This document shows positions 22,542-34,386 of a stretch of DNA of 64,000 bases, in pieces. The DNA is taken from NCBI GenBank assembly GCA_002794775.1, contig NBAY01000002.1, positions 1,860,001 to 1,924,000 on the forward strand. The letters run 5' to 3'. Positions within the stretch are counted from its first letter, which is position 1. Each line of letters opens with the position of its first letter. The translations under genes and the position numbers were made by a program. The DNA comes from Porodaedalea pini (lineage: Eukaryota > Basidiomycota > Agaricomycetes > Hymenochaetales > Hymenochaetaceae). The notes under the pieces are model-generated. The model searched no databases and had not been told where the DNA came from. It worked only from the letters and a program-made list of their open reading frames with translations.

Positions 22542-23523
22542 GGCGGACCAAAGGAGGGGGGAAGGGAGAAGGAAGAAAGAGAGGGCGGTGGAGGGTGGAT
22601 TGACCGTATGTAGATATTAGGCTCGGAGGTGGCCTTTTGATAAGGACACGCGTTGGACAATATCACTTGCCTTATCCAATAAAAAGCCTATTTCCTCGCT
22701 CGTCCCCCGCAGCCGCAAGCCTGTCGCGACCCTTGCTGCTCGTCGTCGACGGCGACGGCGACACCCTGCATGAAGTGCGAGCGATCGCCGTGCGAGCTGG
22801 CGACCTCGTCTGTAGACTGGAGCCGCCGCTTCGTTATCGGCCAACCACAAGACGGCGCTCTGTAAAGGTGATGTTTCCCAGCGACTGGTGCTTCGTTGAG
22901 CTCGTAGCGCGCTGTCTGTCTCTGTCTCTGCCTCGAGGCCCTGCTATCTGTTTCTATTATTCATATCCCTGCCTCGCACCCTGCTGCGTGTCCTCTCTGC
23001 TCGCCGTATATGTCCATGAAAACAATCAGCGATGCAACCCCTGTACCAGCCGAGCACAAGCTTGCCACCCGCGCTTGCTCGACTTCTCGCCGATAAGCCA
23101 GGCGTTAGCAGTGTCTTTCGTCCACCTCCCACTTCCTTCTCCGACTCGTGCCCAGGCGTGGATCTATCCTCGACGACCCTTCTCTTAATCCATCACAAGA
23201 CCACCCCTCTTCCAGGATCGCGCCCCGCTCCAAGACCGAAAAAGCGAAAACTTCACCCAATTTTCGAATCATTCATCTCCAAAAGTACATCGCCTGTCTC
23301 TTCCCTTCCAATTCTCCCTTGTCCGTATTATTTCCTCTGACAATTTAGGCACCCGAGCAACAAGCAAAAGCCAGCTAAACTTGTCCTCTTATTCACTTAA
23401 TTTGAAGCTGTCAAAGCAACGTCCTTATTTGCTCCCGGACGACCCTGTCTGTCCCCGCACTCCACGCAACGATTCGCAAGGGCGAATCAGGGCGCCCTTA
23501 GAGCCATTGACCCTCGGGCTCGG
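22542..23523. other. Upstream region of the orphan gene, no gene recognised
   Basis: It contains CT-rich tracts and GC-rich low-complexity DNA. A 183-codon ORF on the plus strand (22637-23188) has biased composition, no family resemblance and no supporting exon structure, and is not called as a gene. Confidence 0.5.
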
Positions 23524-24084
23524 GAGGACCCCGCAATCTGTATATATGCCTGATCGATCGGATAACTTTTTTGGATTTTGAACCCTATGCCTGGACAATC
23601 CGGATAATTTTGGCCAATTGGCGCGAAGCCTGGTAAAATTCCGGATAAGGGTCCTTCAAAAGCTCAAAGGCTGGACAATCGGATAATCCGGACGGCAAGA
23701 TGGACTGAGACGAACCGCGTGACCTTGCCTCTGTTACTTATGGAATGCTTATCTGCATTTGATAACCAAAACACATGCTATATATCAAAGAGGATTAATA
23801 TTATTGTATTTGTAAATCTACGATTTGATACGGAAAATTGTAATTAAGGTAAAAATGAAAACAAAATGGTTGCGTGTTAATATACACCGAAAAATACCAG
23901 AAAAAAAATTGATTATTTAAGTATTAGTAATACTATGTACAAATTGGATGCTGACAAAAATCGGACAATTTTCTCAAAACTCTGATGCTTGACAAATCCG
24001 GATAAAATGAGCCAAAGGCCAGAAAAAATCCGGATAATTTACCCTCCTCTCAGGACAGGCATTTTTTGGCATTGCGGGGTCTGC
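23524..24084. mobile_element. Putative non-autonomous DNA transposon (MITE-like) with CCGGATAA repeats
   Basis: Imperfect terminal inverted repeats: the left end at 23527 reads GACCCCGCAAT then, 8 bases on, ATGCCTG; the right end (reverse complement from 24081) reads GACCCCGCAAT then, 8 bases on, ATGCCTG. The interior, about 530 bases, has no coding frame. It carries at least five copies of (T)CCGGATAA or TCGGATAA (near 23,559, 23,600, 23,641, 23,680, 23,998 and 24,030), clustered toward both ends, and an AT-rich core (23,740-23,960). Subterminal repeats of a transposase-binding type fit a small non-autonomous element. A target-site duplication is not evident, so the exact borders are uncertain. 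Confidence 0.5.
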
Positions 24085-24304
24085 TCGGGTCGAACTCGGA
24101 GTTATCTCGATCTCAACTGCCACATCAACCCATCTTGATTGTGGTGATACACAAATAAAAGAATTAACTCTGTTTGCACTGTATCTTGCTTGCTCTCAAA
24201 CAAGAACGAATGGATGATCAGGTGCTCCTTGATGGATCAATACACAACACAAGTACATTTGGCGTACACTATCAATCGCACATTTGATTTTACCAGGCGT
24301 CCCA

Positions 24305-27300
24305 TCAGAAATACAGGCTCGCTGCAAAAACGACTACGGGCAAAAAAAAATCGATAATCAGCACATGAGCGAAACGGGAGGGTCGATGGAAGGGACGGTA
24401 ACTTGGGGGGCATAAAAAAGTATTATCACCACGCTCCAACGCCAAGCCCGAAAGAAAGTTTGAAGTAAATCCGGAAGTGACGAAGGACCACGCAGAGAGC
24501 ATGATGCGATAGCAAGACGCGGAAGGAAAATATGTGGGGAAAGGAAGGACATTTGACTCACTATCGCGCTTGATCCGTACCTGCGCCTCCTCCATCTTCT
24601 TCATCAGCGAGGCGTCTCCGATCACCCGCGCCGCGTCGCGCACCTCGCGGCACGTCTCGTCCAGCCGCGTGATCACACGCACGATCGTCCCTTCCGCGAC
24701 GTCTGTTAGTACCATGATCTGCTCGAATGGCTGCGACCCACCACCAGCGGTGAAGTCCAGATGGTCAGTTATCCAGTGTAATTAGAAGCCAAAGAAAGAG
24801 ATGAAGAAGCGAAGAGAAGGGAGGGAAATCAAAGAAGAGAGAACGCACCATCCCCTTCGCCCACTCATATACGACCTCCACAAGTCCAAACTTAAGACGC
24901 GTCTCCGCATCGGGTGCTGCGACCTTATGCCGGTCCTGTACCTCACCCACGCGTTCTGCAATCGCCAGCAGCGCCGCCCGGCCCTCCTCTAACCGAGGCG
25001 TAATCGCGGGCTCCACGTCCGTCTTCTCCTGGAAGACGAAACACGAGAGCAGCGCGACAACCTCCTCCGACTCGTACCCCGCGAGCATGTTCTCCAGGAT
25101 CAGCTCCGTCAAGATCAGCTCGTCGGCGGAATTGATCTAGGCGAAGTGGATGTCAGAGATTTTCTACTTTGAGATAACCGGTATAGATAGTACCTCGCAG
25201 GCTACCCGCCCCTTGAGGAGCACCGTCGAATTCGCATCGATGAACTTGAGCTCCTGCAGGACGGCGATACGCTGCTCATAGTCGGGAATAAGCTCTAAGT
25301 TCTGGTCCGAAATTGCCAGTCTGAGGTTCTCGATGTTCGCCCGCAGAGTCATTTCACCGTGTAAAATAGCATACTGTATATCTTTCATTAGTCTCCGTCC
25401 TAACCCGAATGAAATGAAACATACGTGGTCCTTGAAGCCACCGCACAAGAGACACGCCTTTTCAGTCAGCTTATGTGCCAGCTCGTTCCGCAGGCGAAGC
25501 GCCTCCTGAAATTCAAGTGCACGCATCCGATTCCACTCCACCTCGGGAATATGGTCCGTCGCAGCCCATTCCTTCGCTATCTCGTTCAAAGCAGCAACGG
25601 CGTTGTTCATTGCCGTGATTTTGGCGCGCTCGATGAGGTCGAAATCGGCCTACAACTTGTTCAACAGATATATCATTTTGGGAGGTGCGGAGGACTTACT
25701 TTCAATGTCCTGGTGGTCACCAAGGATATGCTTGGCAACGGTATTGCTGCGTATTCATAGACGAAATCGTCATTTACGAGAGATGCTGCTTCCGGAGGCC
25801 AAAGTGGTGGGACAGGCTGAGCTTCTGGGTCTAATATCGGTGTATTATGTGTTGAATGACAATATAAGGCATTACAACTCGCACGTACTGATCTTCCTGG
25901 CCTTCGTTTCTTTATTGCTAAGAACAAGGACGAAGAACGTTTTCACGTTTTCCTGCGAAGGACCCGCTTTCAAAATGACAGCGGCATTGTTCCTGAAGTG
26001 CTGATAAGGAGTTGAGCATGACTTTCATGGTTTTTGATCTTCACGAACTCACATCGTCACGGAGAATGACTATTCGGCCTTGCCCAAGAGACCTACCGCC
26101 CTGCGGGTTCGCCGCAGCCAAACTCAAGAGCGTCACGTTAAGGTCCACAATTTGAGTGGATATCTTGTAGTACGACTTGATGTCTGGAAGACATATATCA
26201 CATTCAAGCTTGGGCATCGTTGAGAGTATCTTCTCGTTCTGCAAAATTTGCAAATGCCTCAGTGTCAAATTTTCCAAGACATGCATTGGCACCTACCTCA
26301 ATGACCTTCCGCTGCTGGTCAGGCAGGAGCTTCTGAGACGCATTCTCAGAAAAGCTGCGCTTGATCATTTCCTCGACCTTAAGCGCCTCAACACGAAGCA
26401 GATTGAGGATCATGTTGTACGTCAGGCGGAACTGCGACTGCAGTCGTGTCGGCGTTCCCAGCATCATCGTTTGAAGTGTTGTGATCTAAGAAGCTTCAAT
26501 TAACCAACGATCTACGATGAAGAGTAAGAGATGCGAATACATCAGGGAGCTCTTCTCCCGCTGTGATTATGACTGTTCCTGTGGTGTCTAGTCCACGACG
26601 ACCGGCTCGTCCAGCCATCTGCGTGTACTCGCCCGGCTCAAGAGTCCGGAAGCTTTTCCCGTCGTGCTTTCGGATACCGGAAAAGACGACGCATTTCGCT
26701 GGCATGTTGACACCCTATCATACAAGTCATGAAGATTCATCGTACTATAAAGATTTCATCGAGCTTTACCATGGCAAAAGTCTCTGTTGCGAAGAGGACT
26801 TTAACAAGCCCTCGTGCAAACAAAAGCTCGACGACCTTCAAGAATTCAGAAAAGTTGTCCACGGCCTAACCAAGGGTACACGTACTTCTTTGACAATAGG
26901 CAGCAGTCCACCATGGTGGACTCCAATGCCTCGAGAGAGAAGATCCCTCATTCGGCCAATTTGAGGCAACTTCTTGTCCGAGCCTGCGAGACTCAGAGAA
27001 AGCTATGCCATCCAAGAACCAGTAAGCGTACCTTTTAGCCGTGTCAGTGCCCTCTCGATAGCGACATGCACTTCACTCTTCTCGCCCGCAGCGCAAAGAT
27101 CAACATTTGTAAGCGTCGCAGCGTTCTCCTCGCATCGCCGCTTCGAAAAAGTGAAGATTACAACTGGCAGCAGGTTGTTCTTCCGAAGATAGCCAACAAG
27201 ATGGACGTAGAGGTTCTTGTCGGCTTGATGGAAGGTGCGTGGACCACCCGGAGCCCCTCCTCGAGCAAAGGAGGGAGCGCCACCCCCACGGCCCCGAGTG

Positions 27301-29407
27301 ACTCCGCCTCGTGTGGACGGATTTCCTCCGCGCTGACCACGCTGAGGAGCTGCTGCACGCGCACCAAGGCGCTGCACGGGAGGCAGTCCAGCTGCTTCTC
27401 GTTCTTTGTCTTGCTTCCTGCGTAAGGCTTCACCCGCGTTCTTGTACCTAGTGTTCACAAGCTGAGGTGAGTCTTCGCCTTTAGCATTCCGGAAACACGT
27501 AAGACGGACCCAGCTCCCAAGAACTGGCCTTTGGAATCGACAATTTTATGAGTCTCCCGACCTGCATACAGATAGTGCTCAAGGGGAACAGGACGAGCCG
27601 GAGTAGAGATGACATAGATGTCTTTCTTCTTAGTCCGTCTGTGTGTTCGGTAAGTTTCATCAGAAATGTTGATGAGTGAAGATAACTTACCCGACCCAGT
27701 CTGCAAATTCCTTCGTATTGGGCACTGTAGCGGACAGAAGGATTATGCTTACGTGCTCAGGAAGCATAATAATAACTTCTTCCCAAACGACACCTCGCTG
27801 ACAAAATAAGTATATCCTCTTTCCCAGCGCAAGTAACGAACGTACCTCTGCATCATTAACGTAATGTACTTCATCGAAAATCACGAATTCGACGTCTCTG
27901 ATGAGGTCGGCACCTTTGTACAACATACTCCGCAGGATTTCGGTTGTCATTATTAGACAATTTGCCTCGGGTTAATCTGTACATCGCCGGTGAGAATTCC
28001 GACTGAAGATGAGGAGAAGGTTTGCTTGAAGTCGCGGAACTTCTGGTTTGACAGGGCTTTGATAGGAGACGTGTAAATCGCCCTGGTACCTAGCGTCAAC
28101 AACGACGTCTGAGCGTTTAAAACTGAATTATTCAATACCTTGTTAAATGCTTTGCAGCAAGCGCGATGGCGTATTCCGCAACAACTGTTTTACCCGCAGA
28201 CGTATGAGCGGCAACAAAAACGGAGTCGCCCATCTCAAGATGGTACACAGCTTCTTTTTGAAACGTATCCAGCTCAAAGGGATACTTTGATTGAAGTGAG
28301 CCATCAGCTCAAAGCTCTTACTAGCAGGAGAGACCTCGGTCGTACCTTGTGCGCCATTTCTGGCACCAGTTCGTGAAAGTTCGTCATGGGCTTTCTTACA
28401 TCGACGACGTGAGCCCATTCTCGTTTTTGGATGGCCGATCGCCGTAGTGGTTTTGAAACGGGTACCACAGGCCGCAATTGTGAGCTCTATGATTGGATAT
28501 GTGTGAGAATCCTCGCATACTTTCGCATATAATGTAACATACAGATGTTGGCAAGAGCTCATCAATTTCTGAAGAACCAGGTAGAATCTCGACATCCCCC
28601 TCTTCAAAGGAGCCATCTTCAACTTTAGAGCCCGCCTAGAACTGAAATTAGCACGAATGATCCCGTACGATGTGAGAATCGGTGGACGTACCTCGTTGAA
28701 CCTTCCTGGAATATAACCATTCACATCCAAATTGGAAATTTCTCTGTCATTAACTTCTTCGCCGCTGTTACGCAGACCTCTGCTGAAGCCAGGTGGTACA
28801 GTCCGTAGTCCTTTAGGGGCCGAGTCACTCGTGTTTGAGGGAAGTAAAGCCTCGTCAAGCCCTCCAGGCCAGAATGGTACGTGACCGGACTTTCCACGAA
28901 CAAAACTCTGCAATGGCGCAGGCGCGCGTTCGAGAGACGTTGAAGTGAGGCCAGTGCCCTGTTGAGATGTTGGAACCTAGATTTTCTTAGCTTTCCTGGA
29001 TACGATGTAATGATGCCGATGCACATGAAACACACCTCTACACAGCCAGTCACACGTCCTTCCAATCCCGTGCGTACGAAGGACAAAGTTGTTGGCGGAG
29101 GCGAGGGTTCAGTTGAAAGTAAAGAGGGGATTTCAAGTCGATGTTCCCAATGACTGAATGAACGTCACCACCAAACTCGAGTGAGCGCCAGGTTGTCGAC
29201 TGCTCACATTTGATATGTTGGAAGCCAATGATCCGGTAGTCTTGTCTTCGGTAGCAAGATCTTCTCCTCAATATCTTTGTAGACGCGCTCAGCACTAGGT
29301 GGTCCATCAAGGAACAGTTCGGACAGGATGTCCTGGGCAGTAGCAGGCTCCGGGGGCTCTACAATTGCTTGCATAGCTCGCCGTTGAGCTTCTTGGTTGT
29401 CATGCAT
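24305..29407 (-). CDS. SKI2: SKI2, DExH RNA helicase of the Ski complex
   Basis: Ski2 feeds mRNA 3'->5' into the cytoplasmic exosome as part of the Ski2-Ski3-Ski8 complex. The protein is about 1,240 residues in many exons. Seen in order: an N-terminal arm ([21 protein letters not shown] near 29,250; [12 protein letters not shown] near 28,780); the entry [14 protein letters not shown] near 28,280; Walker [15 protein letters not shown] near 28,200; [14 protein letters not shown] near 28,050; DEVH box [11 protein letters not shown] near 27,870; [13 protein letters not shown] near 27,710; an RG-rich insertion (27,400-27,250) with [17 protein letters not shown] near 27,160; motif [16 protein letters not shown] near 26,610; [20 protein letters not shown] near 26,430; and the C-terminal DSHCT domain ending [13 protein letters not shown], completed by a last tiny exon before TGA at 24305. 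The HTSAGKT context and the RG insertion followed by [14 protein letters not shown] favour Ski2 over Mtr4. The start is taken as ATG 29407 (MHDNQEAQ); an in-frame ATG at 29491 is an alternative. Confidence 0.92.
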
Positions 29408-29805
29408 TGATAATTCTAGCTCACAGTGGATCAGTGTGGGACTGGGAGTGATGAATACTGAATAGAATGAACGCGAATGGGCGTCGATCACTTCCTTTCG
29501 GCGCTCTCACTTAGGACTAATCTTTGACTCCAAATCTTGTTTCCCGCAATGTTCACAACGGAGACGGCTACGCTCGTACATCAGCATTTTTAGAAGCAGC
29601 GCTACGCCCTTAGAGACGCTGGAAAATTCCGAATCCAACAAGTTTCTTCTCTTAGTCGCTCCATTTGCTTGTCCATCATGATGGATCTTGTATCGAAACC
29701 TATGCCGTATTGACGCTGCGAGCCTTAGTGGTATCAAAGCTGTTCGCTATCTATATATTCCGACAGCTATGTGCGAGCCAAACCCATCTACGCTCTCCTT
29801 CGCCC
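29408..29805. other. Divergent promoter region between SKI2 and the membrane-protein array
   Basis: This stretch of about 400 bases separates two outward-facing genes. No RNA gene or clear TATA box was seen. Short ORFs here have no resemblance to any family. Confidence 0.5.
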
Positions 29806-31541
29806 ATGGCGGGTGCTCCAAGCACTTGGACTTTTAACTTAAGCGATACAGATACTGTTTTTGACTACCAGCCGTACGGTGAGCCCTTTCTTTGCTGTTG
29901 TCGGTACTGCTGACATACTGATGCACCTGTGCAATTGTGCCAGCTGACGGGCCTTTTGTTAATGGTTGGCAAGCGGGTTGGAGCAATTTGGGAGTCAGTC
30001 CGCCGGATGCAGAACACAACGACGGCAGCGGTACCTCCTATCATGTCACCTCTTTCCCTCAGGCTAATGTATCTCTGACATTTTTCGGTACATGCTTTTG
30101 ATACTTATACAACGCTTCATGTACTAACTGACTTTCCCCCCCTCCTCGAAGGTAGTGGTGTGTCGCTTCTCGGAGAAACCAATTGTACCTATGATATTAT
30201 CCTGGATGGCTCGCCCGTGTCTGCGGGCATTCCACCATCCGGTACTCTGTACAGTGGGTCAAATTTGGACAACACCGTTCATGAAATCGTGCTCCTTCCC
30301 CAACCTACTTCGGGCGATCAAACGCTTAACTTCACAGGAGCTCAGCTCGTGTCACCTGCCTCAAGCTCGTGAGTGGTTACTTCGGAAACTTACAGCACTA
30401 AGAATTCAAACCTCCCGAATAGCCCCATTCCGGAGCGGATTGACAACCAGAACACATCGGTCATAGCATATTCTGGATCGTGGACACAAAAGATGGCGCA
30501 CCAGATTCCGAACAGCCAAAGTCCTTCCCCATATTTTCAGACAAACGCCTCGGGCTCATCTGCTTCTCTCAATTTCACTGGCAGAGCTGTTGCAGTGAGA
30601 GGGGAAAGCAACTTCGGATGGTGGACTTATTCGGCAGTGAGTCGACTCGCGGTCGCGTTGAGCTATTCTAACTTCAAGTTTTATCCGTTTGCATTATTTC
30701 TCCACAGAATTTAGACGGACAGACATATAATATGAATGCTAGCTCCGTCTTCATTATACCTGACGCTGTGTTATTTTACCGAGATGGCCTTGACGAGAAC
30801 ATCACTCACTCGCTCACGCTCACAAATACGGCAGAAGATTCCTTTAACTTTGCGTTAAACTCGATAACTGCGTACCATCTTGACAGCTCGGTGTCTGAAC
30901 CGGCTTCGTCCTCTTCATCGCCAACCGTGCCGTCCAATTCCTCCTTGTATGTATTTCGTGTCATGAAAGCAGGCGCATGACTTATGGCCTCCCAGATCTA
31001 GCTCCGACTCGGGTTTGAGCCACAGTGTTTCAGGGGGTACCATTGCTGGAATTGTGATCGGCGTGATCGCAGGAATTGCCATAGTCGCTTTTCTTCTTCT
31101 ATGGTTGTGTCGGCGTCGAAGAGAAATTCTTTCCCAGGATCCCAACCGGCAGACTGAGGCCTTCATTGAACCCTTCAACCCCCTAACATGAGCGAAGACC
31201 CAAGGGGTTCGACCGCTGCATCAGTAACGATTGCGCCTATCATTGCAACAAAAGCTGGTGCAATGCTGCCCAGGGTCCCACAGGAGAATCATAGCTCAAG
31301 CTCAGTTCGAATCGCGGACGACGTGAAGCGCCGGCCCCTACCGAGCGCGCTTGTGTCCGTGCCACAGCCTCAGGTTCCACCTTCAATTAATCCTCCCTCA
31401 ACTTCAACTGCGCGTCCGTCGGAGTCCGGTGACCATGAATCTGTCGAGCGTCTGGCTAATGCGGTGGTGGAGAGGCTTGCTCTGAGGTTTGGGTCTGGTG
31501 ATCACAATTCAGAGGCTTCTCCCCCTAGTTACTCCCAATGA
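29806..31541 (+). CDS. Single-pass membrane protein, array member 1 (frameshift before cytoplasmic tail)
   Basis: The function is unknown; this is the first of three tandem paralogues. ATG 29806 opens MAGAPSTWTFNLSDTDTVFDYQPY, joined by an intron to ADGPFVNGWQAGW. The outer part has two similar modules: SLTFFGSGVSLLGETNCTYD (30,075-30,200) and SLNFTGRAVAVRGESNFGWW (30,570-30,625), each followed by LDG, with many N-glycosylation sites. Then come a Ser-rich stalk (30,880-31,030), a membrane helix (GIVIGVIAGIAIVAFLLLWL, 31,047-31,106) and a basic stop-transfer (CRRRREI). In the membrane-helix frame the protein stops at TGA 31189-31191. The tail typical of the paralogues (VERLANAVVERLALRFG) continues in the next frame to TGA 31541, so one base seems missing around the C5 tract 31179-31183. 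There is no cleavable signal peptide; the protein may be inserted by its single helix. Confidence 0.75.
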
Positions 31542-32114
31542 ATGGCACACCGACTTTTTCTTTCCGGATTATAATGGAGTCCTATCACTTGCTCTAATCA
31601 TCAGGCATCATATTTAAATGACATTGAAGGACTAACATAAGCAATTGTTGTATAATATTGGTTTCCAATGAAATGAAACGAAAGAGCCCGATTTCGGACT
31701 TTCAGCAAGCACGCATCTAGCCAGCCGTTGATCCTCGTCAGAAGATTCTTTATGGTTTTCTAGATCTACATCATGTACAAGAAGCAGTCGATCATTTTGC
31801 ACAGCATTGGCCGAACGCTGCTTTTGGATGTGCGCCTGGTTCACGAGAACGATCATGATCCCAAACGCTTATCCTAGCCTTTTGGGGGTTATTCTTGGAT
31901 TGAACATTCTTGAGAATCTGACGTCTCACGATGAAGTGCGTACATCGCCCTCACGACGAATCTCCGAACGACCTGAACTGCCTGAGCAAGCATTCAAAGT
32001 GTTCCAGGCCACCTGATGCTTGCATAGCTATCAGTTCTTTGAATCAACAGGACTTCTCAACCCATCGGGTATAAAGCATGTGCAGCATGTGGATATCTCT
32101 TCCTTTTCGCCGTC
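31542..32114. other. Spacer between array members 1 and 2
   Basis: No gene is seen. It is AT-richer than its flanks and presumably holds the terminator of member 1 and the promoter of member 2. Confidence 0.5.
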
Positions 32115-33930
32115 ATGGCGACTTCTCAAGGAACCTGGAACTACACTCTAGACGACACTAGTCCGGTATTCCGCTACAAACCATATTGTAAGTAATTACT
32201 GTCCTCTTCCTGTATTAGCAACGAAGAAACGAATACTATTGCTTGTCTGTATGGCTATCAGCCGACGGTATTGGTCTGTCGAAGGGGTGGCAAGCATGGT
32301 ATAGCATATCAGGGTTGCTCTCAACCCCGGGGGAAGGCCCTGGCCAAGGCAACTCATTCCATGTCACTTCTCTACAAAGCGCTAGCGTACAACTATCATT
32401 CTTCGGTGCGCTCGCCCTCTTCCTTTCTGAAATAGCTGCGCTCTAATTATTTTTCTGAAGGGACTGGCATTTCTCTGTTTGGGATTGCGAACTGCACTTA
32501 CGATGTGGTTCTGGACGGCACTCAAAAAGCCGACGGCTCTCCGCCCTTTAATACCTTATTCAGCGAATATAATCTCGACAATGGACCGCACAACATAACA
32601 TTGATCGCTCAACCATCTGCAGAGAACCAAACACTGCAATTCGACGGAGCACAAATGACGTCTCTCGCTCCAGACTCGTGAGTGAACTTGTCTTTCACAT
32701 TTGGTTCCAACTTGTCCGTTGAAGCTAATCAGTCAAAGCGGCAGCCCTTCTACCATTCGAATCGACAACCAGAACACTTCCATGATTTCTTACCAGGGCG
32801 ACTGGACACCGAAAAACGATGCCAAGGTTCCCACGACAGAAAGTCCGTCTCCCTACTTCCAGACCAACAGCAGCGGAGCCTCTGCGTCCATAAACTTCAC
32901 CGGAAGAGCAGTCGAGATCAGAGGAATCAGCAACTATGGCTGGTGGCAATACTTAGTAGTAGGTGCCCCTTGTCGGACTGTATGTCCACAAACTAATATG
33001 TTTCTAATAGACATTGGATGGGAAGGACATTTCTGGAATGAATGCCAGTTCATGGTGGATAATCCCGGATGCTGTATTATTTTATCAAGATTGTCTAGAC
33101 GAGAACTCCACCCACAGTTTGAGTATCACGAATTCAGCTGGAAACGGCGTGGATCTCGCGTTGAACTCGGTCACTGTGTATCAGTTCGACAAATCTTCGT
33201 CATCGACACCGACGTCACCCTCCTCTTCCTCCCTATCTCCTTCGTGAGTGGACATGCATATATTGTATGTGCAGAAATCTAATGTACAAGCAGCGTTAGT
33301 CCAGACTCCAGCAAAGGCCTTTCAGGAGGTCAAACTGCCGGCATCGTCGTTGGTGCATTTATTGGTGCTGCTTTGGTTGCATTCGCAATCTTTTTGTTCT
33401 GCTTTCGAAGACTTCGGTCGCCGTCGAAAACAGGGTCGCGACGCACCAGCCTCCTGAGTTCTTACACTAAGTTTTACTCAGCCTCAGACTCTCAATCTCA
33501 ATCTCCCAGCGTGACAGAACCAACGCATAGTTCGCCTTCACAGGGTTCCACACTCATCCCACCCTCGTCTTTCCCATCCACTATCGAGCGAAGCGATAGC
33601 CGGAGGCAAATGTTATTCGGCGAGAGCCTGTTCGCAAGCACAGATGCCGTATCATCGTACCCGCGTAGTCCGACGATGCCGTCTGAATACATGCCTACCC
33701 TCACGCCGCGCAACGTGCCCCGAGCTACAAACGGTATACTGCCTCGATTCAATCTCGTCGCAGACCGCAAGGGTACTTTGCAAGGTCCGAATGCACAGCC
33801 AGTTGACACAGCCAGTCAAGCAGCGGCAGTTGAACATATCGCGGACGCGGTGGCGGAAAGGCTTGCAGTCCGACTTGGGCCCTCCGATCTCGAAGCACCA
33901 AGTCCTCCTCCTCGTTACAATCGTTTCTAA
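32115..33930 (+). CDS. Single-pass membrane protein, array member 2
   Basis: This is a paralogue of its neighbours on both sides. ATG 32115 (MATSQGTWNYTLDDTSPVFR). Joined exons give ADGIGLSKGWQAWYS, a first module SVQLSFFG-TGISLFGIANC-TYDVVLDG (32,390-32,520), a second module SASINFTGRAVEIRGISNYG then WWQY-LTLDG (32,885-33,020), a Ser/Thr/Pro stalk (33,195-33,300), a membrane helix (TAGIVVGAFIGAALVAFAIF, about 33,340-33,395) and FCFRRLRSPSKTGSRR as a basic cytoplasmic anchor. A long Ser-rich tail ends VEHIADAVAERLAVRLG...PPPRYNRF with TAA at 33930. The helix and tail are in one unbroken frame, unlike member 1. Six or seven short introns lie at the same places as in members 1 and 3. A fold resembling galactose-binding beta-sandwiches is an inference from the strand-rich, N-glycosylated modules; the substrate or partner is unknown. 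Confidence 0.82.
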
Positions 33931-34386
33931 TCTCCATCTGGTCTCCATTTCAGTCATTCCTTCGTAGCATTCGTATTTATATATTATTTGCATCAGCGGT
34001 CCATGTTCTCTTCTTGCACTCCTCCCTTTCCCTGTGTTAGTGTTACACTTTGGAATTCATGCATTATAATTATTTTTGCTGCACAGACCATTATAATAGA
34101 TCGACCGTCGGCGTTCTGCCTCGCTGGGGATCGTGCCACCTTCCGCTCGCGAAAACAAAGCGCCGAGAGAGAAATCAATGTTTCGAACTCGAAGAAGTCG
34201 GGGTTATACCCGAATGAACGTGGCTGATCATGACTACGCTGCTTTGCCGGATTTAGACATCCCTTTCAACAGTTTCCTTGTCCCAAATTAGCATCCTTTT
34301 ATTTTAAAAGCCTTCTATCGTAGCGCCGTGATGTCCTCGTCGTTGGACAAGCGCCCAAACCACGCACTCCTTTACCTCTCACCACC
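33931..34386. other. Spacer between array members 2 and 3
   Basis: No gene is seen; only short ORFs without family resemblance. Confidence 0.5.

Noticed and set aside
22637..23188. 183-codon plus-strand ORF upstream of the orphan gene
   Set aside because: Low-complexity, Arg/Ser/Pro-rich translation with no continuation across splice sites; most likely the promoter of the minus-strand gene.
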